From: Geomicrobium sp. JCM 19039
GTDB lineage: Bacteria; Bacillota; Bacilli; Bacillales; Marinococcaceae
Direction: 5' to 3'
Assembly (NCBI RefSeq): GCF_000698145.1
Contig: NZ_BAXB01000014.1
Location: forward strand, 46,621-110,620
Length of the DNA stretch: 64,000 nucleotides
In this document: positions 26,900-35,552 of the stretch, one piece after another
Layout of the letters: each line of letters starts with the position of its first letter
Numbering within the stretch: position 1 is the first letter of the stretch
Program-made: the position numbers and the translations under genes
The notes under the pieces: generated by a model
Seen by the model: the letters and a program-made list of their open reading frames with translations, nothing else
The model's database searches: none
What the model was told of the DNA's origin: nothing

Positions 26900-28189
26900 A
26901 TGGGGATGGATATGATTATCATCATATTGATTGGTGCACTCGGTGCACTTCTTTCCAATCGTAATATCGCGGTCTTTAACGATGGGTTGCGTCCAATCGT
27001 CTCTGAGCATATTGAAGGGACGATGAGTCGTCGTGATCTTGGGTTAACTGCTTTTGCGATGAGTTTTGGGCTCGTGATTGGCTTTGGAATTCCATTTACG
27101 TTAGCGGCGAGTATTATTCTCGTTCATGCAATTTTTCTAGGAACCGATATTATCGGCCTGATGACACCGAAAAACCGATGGGGCACTGCAGTGGCAGCTG
27201 CCGTCGGGGGTGCTTATGGAGCAGGGATTCTTATTGGGCTTGAAGCTTTTGTACAACTGTTCGAATACTTACCTGTGAATTTCCTTGAACCGCTTGAGCA
27301 AGTCGGGAACCCGGTCGTTGTTGCGTTCATGGTATTCCCAGCCTTAGCGGTTGCTTTCCAATTCGGCATTAAAAAAGGTATCGTAACCTTTGCGGTTGCA
27401 GCGATTGTCAGACAACTTGCCGTTTGGCTCAATGAAAATGAACTTATTGCTTTTGGCGATTCGGTCGTCGCTTTGAACCAGGAAGGGATGGCGCTTATTG
27501 CCGGAATGACCTTTCTGCTCGTCTTTGCGATGAAAGAAAAGCCAGAAGAAGGTGGCTCTGGCATTGATTTGGCAAGTGTCTTTAGTGAAAAAGTAAAACG
27601 CATAAAACAACATGTTATTTATTTCATGATCATTGGTGGTCTCATCGCAGCTGCGACGAACATGTGGTTGATGGCAGGGGACCCAATTTCACTAAGTGTC
27701 CTTGCTGAAGGAAATCAAACAGATGCCGGTATAGCGGCGGCAGCGCGAGCGCTAGGGTTTATTCCACTTGTTGCGAGTACTGCTATTGTGACTGGGGTGT
27801 ACAGTCCAGTTGGATTTACGCTCGTGTTCGTCGTTGGTTTGTTCGCACCGAATGTATGGGTAGCGGCGATTATCGGTGCACTCGTCATTATGGGTGAAGT
27901 ATTCTTGCTCAATGCGATCGCCCGCTTTATGGATAAATATCCGGGCATCCGTAATTCTGGAGAGAATATCCGCTCAGCGATGACGAAAGTGTTAGAAGTG
28001 GCGCTTCTCATTGGTGGTGCAAATGCCGCCAATGCCATTATGCCAGGCTTTGGTTTCTTCTTTATTGCCGGCTTGTACTTGTTAAACGAAGCCGGAGGCA
28101 GACCGATCGTCGGCATGGCCATTGGGCCTATTGGTGCGATTGCCATCGGTATACTTGCAAACATTTTTGCAGTCATTGGGCTAATGTAA
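26900..28189 (+). CDS. yhfT: YhfT-like membrane transporter
   Basis: Intact 429-residue integral membrane protein with about twelve hydrophobic segments (MIIIILIGALGALLSNRNIA start; KNRWGTAVAAAVGGAYGAGI; PVGFTLVFVVGLFAP). It matches the YhfT family, presumed to import the substrate of the yhf pathway. AAGGAGG lies before the ATG; the gap from yhfU is 15 bp. Confidence 0.85.
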   Translation: MGMDMIIIILIGALGALLSNRNIAVFNDGLRPIVSEHIEGTMSRRDLGLTAFAMSFGLVIGFGIPFTLAASIILVHAIFLGTDIIGLMTPKNRWGTAVAAAVGGAYGAGILIGLEAFVQLFEYLPVNFLEPLEQVGNPVVVAFMVFPALAVAFQFGIKKGIVTFAVAAIVRQLAVWLNENELIAFGDSVVALNQEGMALIAGMTFLLVFAMKEKPEEGGSGIDLASVFSEKVKRIKQHVIYFMIIGGLIAAATNMWLMAGDPISLSVLAEGNQTDAGIAAAARALGFIPLVASTAIVTGVYSPVGFTLVFVVGLFAPNVWVAAIIGALVIMGEVFLLNAIARFMDKYPGIRNSGENIRSAMTKVLEVALLIGGANAANAIMPGFGFFFIAGLYLLNEAGGRPIVGMAIGPIGAIAIGILANIFAVIGLM

Positions 28190-28204
28190 AGGAGATGATG
28201 AACG

Positions 28205-29112
28205 TTGATCCAAACGGTGACAGGGCGAATTACGCCAGAAGAATTAGGGGTTTGTGCAGCGCACGAACACTTGACAATTGATTTATCGAGGATGAAAAAG
28301 ACCCGGATACTTGCTTGGATGATCCGGACGGGATGGTAAAAGAATTGATCGCCTTTCGTGAGGCAGGCGGAGAATCAATGGTAGAAGTAACCAATGATGG
28401 CATGGGGCGGAATACGCCCCTGCTTGCCGACTTGAGTCGAGAAACTGGCGTGAAGATTATAGCGAGCACAGGCTTTTATAAAGATCCTTACCTACCGGAA
28501 TTTACCGCAGGATGGGGGGCAAAAGAATTTGCGCGCCACATCGTTTCGGAAATTCGTACAGGTATTGACGGTGTTTTTCCGGGCGTCATTGGTGAAGTCG
28601 GTACGAGTCATGAGGAAATGAAGCCGATCGAAGAGCAACTCCTACGAGGAGCTGGGATGGCTGCCATCGAGACAGGTTTACCTGTAACGACACATACAAC
28701 ACTTGGAACGCTTGCACGAGAACAGATCGATTTGTTTGATCAGATTGGCGTGCCGATGTCCCAAGTCATCATCGGTCATCAAGATTTGAATACAGATTTT
28801 TCATCCGTTCTTTATGCGGTACAGGCGGGTGCATATGTGGCTTTTGATACGATTGGAAAGACGAATTATCGTCCAGACGAAGACCGTCTCGACAGCCTTC
28901 TTGAATTGTTAAATCAAGGGTTTGGGTCGCAAGTGTTGCTTTCGGCAGACCTTACGAGAAAATCACATTGGAAGAAGTATGGTGGACCAGGGTACGGGCT
29001 TGTACTTGAAGGTTTTGTTCCCCGCTTATTGTCCGCAGGACTTACAAACGAGGATATAAGAAATTTATTTGTCGACAATCCTGCTTCCGCTTTTTCTATA
29101 AAGGAGTCGTGA
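28205..29112 (+). CDS. php: Phosphotriesterase-homology protein (PHP/YhfV), frame broken
   Basis: Amidohydrolase-superfamily TIM barrel with a binuclear metal site. AAHEHLTIDLS near the N-terminus gives the HxH ligands; later GEVGTSHEEM, PVTTHTTLG, VIIGHQDLN and LLSADLTRKS supply the other His and Asp ligands. One missing base near 28290 separates the HxH region from the rest (joining LS to DEKDPDTCLDDPDGM). The start is TTG at 28205 with AAAGGAG upstream. Corrected length is about 302 residues, like E. coli PHP. The natural substrate is unknown; it is not expected to be a phosphotriester. Confidence 0.87.
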
Positions 29113-29115
29113 CGG

Positions 29116-30213
29116 ATGTCATCTATTTTACGAACGCTTAGTATCGAAGAAGCAAAAGATATGCAATTTCGTTTGGTCGAAACGATGAGTCGCCATTTTA
29201 ACGGAGAGACGATTTTTCAAGGTGGTGATCTGGGCGTACACCCGAAGTTCAAGCGACCAAAGACAACCGTACAAGTGGAAAACATGTTAGCTGACTTCTT
29301 TCAAAGTCAGTCGGCGGCACTCGTCCGTGGGTCAGGGACAGGCGCCATTCGGACAATTTTGGCGGCGCTTTTAAGCCCGGGGGATACGATTTTCGTCCAT
29401 GATGCACCGATGTACACAACGACGAAAGAAACCTTTCGTATGTTAGGCTTTCACACGGTTGTTGTTGATTTTCACAATACAGAGAAGCTGAAGACGGTAC
29501 TAAGAAATCAAGAAGCACAGTTGTTTTATATACAACATGCTCGTCAACAACCAGAAGATACGTATGACTTAGAAAGGGTCATTCAAACCGTGCGAGAAGT
29601 GTCTCCCAATTTGCCAATTGTTACGGATGATAATTATTGTTCCTTAAAAGTTCCTGCCATTGGTGTAGAGCTTGGCGCTGATTATTCAACGTTTTCTGGT
29701 TTTAAAGTGCTCGGACCTGAAGGGATTGGTGTGATCGTCGGAAAGCGTGAAGGAATCGATGTCGTTCATGAACGGAATTACTCGGGTGGAGGGCAAGTCC
29801 AAGGACCTGAAGCGCTTGACTTGATGCGAATGATGACGTTTGCCCCTGTGTCACTTGCGGTACAGAACGAGCAAGTCGAAGCGTTGCACAAACAACTAAA
29901 TGATGGGGTGATTCCGGAGGTGAGGGCGGCGTACATGACGAATGCGCAATCGAAAAACGTCATTGTTGAATTAAAGGCCCCCATCGCCAAAAGAGTGATT
30001 GAGCGTAGCGGGGTGCATGGCGCAGCTGTCTACCCTGTCGGTGCTGAATCTCGATATGAAATTTTGCCTATGATTTACCGGGTATCCGGCAGTTTTATTG
30101 CCTCTCACCCCGAATTGGCCGATTTCGGTTTGCGCATCAATCCGATGAAATCTCACGCACAACATATTTTAGATATCCTGCGTCGTGCGCTAGATGATGT
30201 CCAGGAGGAATAG
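29116..30213 (+). CDS. yhfS: YhfS-like PLP-dependent enzyme (fold type I)
   Basis: Intact 365-residue aminotransferase/cystathionine-synthase-like enzyme. The probable PLP lysine is K197 in STFSGFKVLGPEG; VRGSGTGAIRT (phosphate cup) and IVTDDNYCSLK (PLP aspartate) support fold type I. Starts 3 bp after php ends. Reaction unknown; the pathway context suggests action on an amino acid released by php. Confidence 0.85.
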   Translation: MSSILRTLSIEEAKDMQFRLVETMSRHFNGETIFQGGDLGVHPKFKRPKTTVQVENMLADFFQSQSAALVRGSGTGAIRTILAALLSPGDTIFVHDAPMYTTTKETFRMLGFHTVVVDFHNTEKLKTVLRNQEAQLFYIQHARQQPEDTYDLERVIQTVREVSPNLPIVTDDNYCSLKVPAIGVELGADYSTFSGFKVLGPEGIGVIVGKREGIDVVHERNYSGGGQVQGPEALDLMRMMTFAPVSLAVQNEQVEALHKQLNDGVIPEVRAAYMTNAQSKNVIVELKAPIAKRVIERSGVHGAAVYPVGAESRYEILPMIYRVSGSFIASHPELADFGLRINPMKSHAQHILDILRRALDDVQEE

Positions 30214-30216
30214 CTC

Positions 30217-31353
30217 ATGTTTCTCGAAGCGACAAAAATAAGAAATCCAAATCTCATTCATTCAGCTGTAGATCTTCACCAAGCGGCAGATATTCCACCG
30301 AACACGTATGTGATTGATATGGATACGGTTGCCGCGAATACGCGAGCTCTTGCTGAAAAGGCACGAGAGCATGATTTCTCATTGTACTTTATGACAAAGC
30401 AGCTCGGGCGTATCCCTAAGCTTGCACAATGGGTCGCCAATTACGGCATTCAAAAAGCGGTCGCCGTAGAATGGAGCGAAGCCTACCGGCTGCACCAGAA
30501 TGGCATTGCCGTCGGGCACGCCGGTCATCTCGTTCAACCAGGCAAGCATCAATGGCCGGACCTTTTGAAGATGAACCTGGAAGTGGTCACCGTTTTTTCG
30601 GCAGCACGTGCCGCGCAAGTGTCAGCGGCAGCCGTATCTCTTGGCATCGTGCAACCTGTATTGTTGCGCGTCATGGAGCACGGGGACCGCATTTATCCAT
30701 CTCAAGAAGGTGGATTTCAGTTGGCGCACTTGACTGAACAATTGCCACAACTTCTCGCACTACCTGGCATTCGTATCGAAGGGGTCACATCGTTTCCAGC
30801 CCTTGAATTAAAAGAGAATCAACAACTGGTGCCGACGACGAATGTTCATACGTTGCATCGCGCGGTGGCGTTATTGCAAGACGAGGGCATTGATGTCAGG
30901 CAGGTAAATGCGCCAAGTGCCACGAGTTGTGAGACGATCCCGATGCTCAAAGAATTAGGGGTGACACACGGTGAGCCAGGCCATGCGTTGACCGGAACGA
31001 CTCCGTCCCATGCGGTGAACTTTCATTTGGAAGAAAAGCCAAGCCTTGTTTATGTGAGCGAAGTATCCCACGACCACTATGTCATTGGGGGAGGGTTCTA
31101 CGAGCGCGGCAATATTGAAAGCGCATGTGTAGGGGCTGCGAGCAGTGACTTACGAACCGTACGGGCGAAGCAACCGAAGATTGGGTATATCGATTATTAC
31201 GGCTCTCTAGATGAAAACGAAGACTATGCTCCTGGGGATAGCGTCGTGTATGCTTTCAGAACGCAAATCTTCGTGACCCGTGCAAATGTTGCTCTCGTGA
31301 CCGGGATCCAAGCAGGAAAACCAAAAATTGTCCATTTTGAAAGGAGGTATTAG
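30217..31353 (+). CDS. yhfX: YhfX-like PLP-dependent enzyme (alanine racemase fold)
   Basis: Intact 378-residue fold type III PLP protein. The likely PLP lysine is K61 in LYFMTKQLGRIP, in the usual N-terminal barrel strand; VNAPSATSCETIPMLKELG is the phosphate-binding region. Probably racemises or decarboxylates an amino acid. Only 3 bp separate it from yhfS and 2 bp from yhfW. Confidence 0.85.
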   Translation: MFLEATKIRNPNLIHSAVDLHQAADIPPNTYVIDMDTVAANTRALAEKAREHDFSLYFMTKQLGRIPKLAQWVANYGIQKAVAVEWSEAYRLHQNGIAVGHAGHLVQPGKHQWPDLLKMNLEVVTVFSAARAAQVSAAAVSLGIVQPVLLRVMEHGDRIYPSQEGGFQLAHLTEQLPQLLALPGIRIEGVTSFPALELKENQQLVPTTNVHTLHRAVALLQDEGIDVRQVNAPSATSCETIPMLKELGVTHGEPGHALTGTTPSHAVNFHLEEKPSLVYVSEVSHDHYVIGGGFYERGNIESACVGAASSDLRTVRAKQPKIGYIDYYGSLDENEDYAPGDSVVYAFRTQIFVTRANVALVTGIQAGKPKIVHFERRY

Positions 31354-31355
31354 AC

Positions 31356-32537
31356 GTGGCGAAAGCAACGTTGCTCGTGTTGGACGGGTTTGGTGTCGGT
31401 GCGATGGAGGATTCACCAGATTCAGGTGCGAATACGTGCAAGCACGTCGGCGCTCAGCTACCTGCTTTACATCGGATGGGGCTAACCGCTGTTACGGAAG
31501 GGAAGCCGAGTAAAGTGGCAGCCTACGGTCGATCCGCGTTGGCTCATTGGGGTGCTGATACGTACATGGGGCATCAAGAATTGGTCGGGACGATCCCGAA
31601 ACGCCCGCAACAAAGACTGATGAAGGATGTTCATCAAACGATTGCCGCAGCACTTACAAGAGCCGGTTACGATGTCCAGTATCCGTGGACCGGTCGCCCG
31701 ATTCTGCTCGTTGAACAATTCATTCTGGTCGGTGACAACCTAGAGTCAGCATATGGCAATATCATTAATGTAACTGCAGATTTACAGCAAATTTCGTTTG
31801 AAAAGGTACGAAGCATAGGTCGATGCGTTCGTGAATCGGTGGATGTGAGTCGGGTCATCGCCTTTGGAGGACCGAACACGTCGATTGAGCGTATTCTGTC
31901 TGTCGTGAAAGAAAACGAACCTGGGCAATGGGGCGTAGACACACCCAAATCCGGTGTTTATGGAGAAGGGTACGAAGTTTATCATATGGGATATGGCGTA
32001 AATATGGCCGGACAATTTCAGTCCATTGCCGAAAAGCAACAGCTTCCCGTGTTTCGCATCGGAAAAACCGCAGACGTTTTGCACGGTGGTGGGTACGCCA
32101 ACCCTGTTGTGGATACGAGCAACGTACTACAAACATTAGTTGAGCAATATGAGAAGGCACATACTGATGCTGCCTTCCTTGTGAATGTCCAAGAAACGGA
32201 CCTCGCAGGTCACGCCGAAGACGTTCAGTGGTACCGGAGTGTACTCGAGACGGTCGATCAGTGGTTCGAAAGTTTCCTTGCCCTCATGAAGCCTGAGGAC
32301 ATCTTAATCATTACCGCTGATCACGGCAATGACCCAACGATTGGGCACTCCCGCCATACCCGAGAGTATACACCTATCCTCGTTATCGGTGAACAAATCT
32401 CTCCAGTATCCATCGGCACTCGCACAACGATGGCCGACATTGGAGCCACACTTGCTGAGTACTTTCAATTACAAGCGACCGAATCTGGTCGCAGCTTTTT
32501 AGGGGAGATGAAAAAACATTCAAATAATATGGGATGA
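31356..32537 (+). CDS. yhfW: YhfW-like phosphopentomutase-family protein
   Basis: Intact 393-residue member of the alkaline-phosphatase superfamily, phosphopentomutase-like branch. The metal site is seen at LLVLDGFGVGAMEDSPDSGANT (N-terminus) and ITADHGNDPTIGHSRHTREYTP (C-terminus), with GGTxxP-like MGHQELVGTIP. A PPM-type enzyme in an operon with two PLP enzymes and an amidohydrolase is unexplained biochemically. Last gene of the operon. Confidence 0.85.
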   Translation: MAKATLLVLDGFGVGAMEDSPDSGANTCKHVGAQLPALHRMGLTAVTEGKPSKVAAYGRSALAHWGADTYMGHQELVGTIPKRPQQRLMKDVHQTIAAALTRAGYDVQYPWTGRPILLVEQFILVGDNLESAYGNIINVTADLQQISFEKVRSIGRCVRESVDVSRVIAFGGPNTSIERILSVVKENEPGQWGVDTPKSGVYGEGYEVYHMGYGVNMAGQFQSIAEKQQLPVFRIGKTADVLHGGGYANPVVDTSNVLQTLVEQYEKAHTDAAFLVNVQETDLAGHAEDVQWYRSVLETVDQWFESFLALMKPEDILIITADHGNDPTIGHSRHTREYTPILVIGEQISPVSIGTRTTMADIGATLAEYFQLQATESGRSFLGEMKKHSNNMG

Positions 32538-32723
32538 GGTGCAGGATTTCCGCCGTTTTTGCAAGGCCAGAAAATCGGTCGACGTGCTCCAAGGATGAGC
32601 GATTCTGTTTACAAAATGGTTCGATTGGAAACAAAATTACCCATCCGTGAACGGTTTGGCTTCATTATAATGCCAATCGATGGACTTCTCGTTGCATACA
32701 GCCGTTTATGGAAGCCGGTCGTG

Positions 32724-32757
32724 AGAGCTACACTCGCTTAGTATCGAGTGTAGCTCT
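32724..32757 (+). terminator. Terminator-like hairpin after the yhf operon
   Basis: AGAGCTACACTCG and CGAGTGTAGCTCT form a perfect 13-bp stem with an 8-nt loop. The T tract after it is weak (TATCTGG), so termination may be partial. Confidence 0.6.
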
Positions 32758-32834
32758 TATCTGGATCGCTTTTCACGATTTTCAGCATGTGCGGTAGTAG
32801 CGTCCGCTCATTTTTGGGGATTTCTAGGAGGTTG

Positions 32835-32848
32835 GCGATCTAGATCGC
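32835..32848. repeat. GATC-type palindrome (dispersed)
   Basis: GCGATCTAGATCGC is a perfect palindrome. Related sequences occur near 11235 (CGCGATCTAAATCGGGGATC), 63291-63333 (AGATCGC...GCGATCT) and 63553-63590 (ACGATCTAGATC twice), always in non-coding DNA. Confidence 0.5.
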
Positions 32849-33303
32849 TTCAGAACACCCCAGCTCACCTAATAACCGGTGATCTACGAATACTCGTTTC
32901 TACACCGAAATTCAATCCTATTTATTCATATAAACCTGAAGAGCTAGCAACCATCGGCACCGGAGGTGCCGAACAAAAACCGAACGGTCTTTAGCCATGA
33001 ATCGTACTGACGATTTGTTGGTTTTTGTGAGCGAAGAGAGTAATCAAATTTTTTACGCTGAGCATAAGGTAAAGAGGGTTAATACAGCTACTAACTTCAG
33101 GAACGAGTTATATAGTTGCCTCGCAGAATCTCTCTGAGGTTACTGAAAAAATAGCGCCTCATGCTCTAACTTACTTGTTAACGATAACAATCGGGTCCGT
33201 TCTATTTGGGAATTTCAGTAACATGGAGCGTTGTGAATGTAAATTATCCCATCGTAGACATGGTCTATGCGGGCAAACGATACGAGAGCGTCACTCTCTA
33301 AAC

Positions 33304-33345
33304 AAAGAAATGCGACCAGCACTTTTCAGTTGGTCGCATTTCTTT
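33304..33345. terminator. Strong hairpin terminator without an obvious gene
   Basis: AAAGAAATGCGACCA and TTGGTCGCATTTCTTT form a 15-bp stem. No intact gene precedes it on either strand, so it may be what is left of a deleted gene. Confidence 0.6.
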
Positions 33346-33578
33346 TATATTCGTTCCCGGTTTAATTACTTCATACAAATTTTCCCGATTGGATCTTCAA
33401 AGTCTACCAATTTTAAAGGTTGGAAGATGGTGAAACCCTGGCAAAAACGAACTGCAAACGCTCAGTTAAGGCAGCATTATCCATAAGCTTGTTAAGAGTG
33501 TGGACGAGCCGGTATTGATTGTTCACTTACTATTATTACTACGTTATAATGAATGAAAATTCTAACTAGGTGGTCATC

Positions 33579-33988
33579 ATGAACGAATACATTGCGGCCT
33601 TCGATATTGTTCGACATCTGTTAAAGGTGTACTAGAAGGTGTGGTCATGTCACTTCGCCAAACGATGGAGAAACTCATTGGGCCTGTTAATCGAGATGCT
33701 TCAATTGTTCTCATCGGTGGTGGGACGAGGCCTGGCGTGTGGTGTCAAATGGCGGTGGATGTGTGGGGGGTGAGTGTGCATGTGCCAGAACAGGCACAGT
33801 ATTTACCTGCAATGGGCGCGGCATCATTAGAATTTGTCCATTTAGGCTGGTGTGAGAATCTCGAGACTTTCAACGAGCGTGTAATTAAAAATAGACCGAA
33901 CCATGTGTATGACCCGTGCTCCGCCGCTACCCAGATTTATGAACAACGTTATGGAAAGTTTCTGCAATTGTACGTGAAGGATGAATAA
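33579..33988 (+). pseudogene. FGGY carbohydrate kinase remnant with large internal deletion
   Basis: The start MNEYIAAFDI followed (after one missing base near 33589) by GSTSVKGVL is the N-terminal ATP-phosphate loop of xylulokinase/gluconokinase-type FGGY kinases. It then runs directly into GVVMSLRQTMEKL...IVLIGGGTRPGVWCQMAVDVWGV, the C-terminal nucleotide-binding part. About 350-400 residues of the middle, including catalytic residues, are absent. It precedes gntP, so it was probably the kinase of that sugar-acid operon. Enzyme activity is not expected. Confidence 0.82.
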
Positions 33989-34005
33989 AGTAGGGAGGAG
34001 ATTGC

Positions 34006-35357
34006 ATGCTTTTTGCCATTATTGCACTGGGCGTTCTTCTGATTATTGTTGCGACAACTGTGTTCAAGCTTCATCCATTTTTGTCTCTGTTACTCGGAAC
34101 ATTATTCGTCGGTTTTGCCTCAGGAATGTCATTTGATTTGGTCGTAGAGAGCATTAACGACGGTTTCGGAGGTGTTATCGCTAATATTGGGTTAGTCATC
34201 GTATTTGGTACCATTATTGGTGTCATTTTAGAGAAAGCAGGGGCAGCGTATCGAATGGCCGAAGTCGTTCTTCGTGTTGTTGGGCCGAAGCGCCCTCAAC
34301 TAGCGATGAGCTTAATAGGTTTCATCGTATCCATTCCCGTTTTCTGTGACTCCGGTTACATCATATTATCGAGCTTAAAGAAAGCGCTCGCAAAGCGGCT
34401 GAAAGTTGCAATTGCATCGATGGCCGTCGCCCTTGCAACAGGACTTTATGCCACACATACGCTCGTGCCACCAACACCCGGTCCCATTGCCGCCGCAGGA
34501 AATATTGGTGCGGAACAATACTTAGGGACAATCATTTTAATTGGATTTCTTGTCGCCATTCCAGCCACGTTTGTCGGTTACTTATGGGCAGTAAAAGTAG
34601 CGTCAAAAATTGTTGTTGAAGAAGAGGAAGAAGGTGGACAGCTTGATTATGATTACGATGAAGTTGTCCGTTCATTCGGCAAGATGCCATCCACATTTGC
34701 GTCGTTCTTACCGATACTTTTACCGATCATCCTTATTGGTGTTGGCTCCATCCTTGCAGTGATGGAAGCTACGGGAAGCGTCGCCGCTTTCTTTAGTTTT
34801 CTCGGAGAGCCGATGATTGCCTTACTTGCTGGCGTTGTTGCGGCATTGCCGTTACTGCCACACTACAATGATGAAACGCTCACAAAGTGGGTCGGGAAAG
34901 GGCTGGTTGATGCGGCACCCATCCTTTTAATCACAGGGACTGGCGGTGCGTTCGGTACAGTCATTGCCAATTCAGGAATTGAAGAGCTCATTCAGAATTG
35001 GGAATTTGGAACGGTGTTTACGGGCGCTCTGTTCTTGCTCATCCCATTCATCATTGCTGCATCACTAAAAACCGCCCAAGGCTCATCCACATCAGCCCTT
35101 GTCATTACATCATCCCTCGTCGCCCCGATCTTGCCAGCAGCAGGAGTGAAGGTGCCGTGCCATTAGCCCTCGTTGTTATGGCCATCGGAGCCGGTGCCAT
35201 GACCGTTAGCCATGTGAATGACAGCTACTTCTGGGTCGTCAAAGAATTCAGTGGCATGCATATTAAAGACGCATATAAAGCGCAAACAATGGCGACATTG
35301 CTACAAGGCATTGTTTCAATATGTGTCGCGATGTTGCTTTGGTTGTTGTTAGTGTAG
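34006..35357 (+). CDS. gntP: GntP-family gluconate/sugar-acid:H+ symporter, frame broken
   Basis: Membrane permease of the GntP family with 12-14 hydrophobic segments. Family motifs include IPVFCDSGYIILSSLKKALAKR, GLYATHTLVPPTPGPIAAAG, LITGTGGAFGTVI and, after a missing base near 35148, SHVNDSYFWVVKEFSGM. GGGAGG precedes the ATG. Corrected length is about 450 residues. It probably imports gluconate or a related aldonate; its kinase partner is a remnant. Confidence 0.9.
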
Positions 35358-35464
35358 CGGTCGTAGGAGCATAGAGGATTTGAATGAGTAGGGGATAGGT
35401 GAACAATTGATTAATCTATAGTGTGATTAAATTTCTACTCAGCAACTGGTATATGTGTCATAAT

Positions 35465-35505
35465 TAATCTCCCCGCTTGCCAATTTGACAAGCGGGGAGA
35501 TTAAT
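35465..35505. terminator. Bidirectional terminator, gntP and mannosidase
   Basis: TTAATCTCCCCGCTTG and CAAGCGGGGAGATTAA form a perfect 16-bp stem, between the convergent gntP and alpha-mannosidase genes. Confidence 0.85.
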
Positions 35506-35552
35506 TAGTGAGTAAAATATTTTAGCCTATTGCTACTGGATAAGCTCTAGAA

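Larger units (their letters stand above)
32538..33578. other. Intergenic region, about 1 kb, no gene seen
   Basis: Contains a terminator-like hairpin (32724-32757), a GATC palindromic repeat (32835-32848) and a second hairpin (33304-33345). Open frames here (32559-32741, 33175-33486) lack good start sites and recognisable families; they may include eroded coding sequence. Confidence 0.5.

Noticed and set aside
32559..32741. 60-codon frame after yhfW
   Set aside because: It uses a TTG without a ribosome-binding site and ends inside a terminator-like stem; could be eroded sequence, but no family is visible.
33175..33486. 103-codon frame in the 32.5-33.6 kb gap
   Set aside because: Contains a strong terminator hairpin, has no start site and no family; not a gene as it stands.
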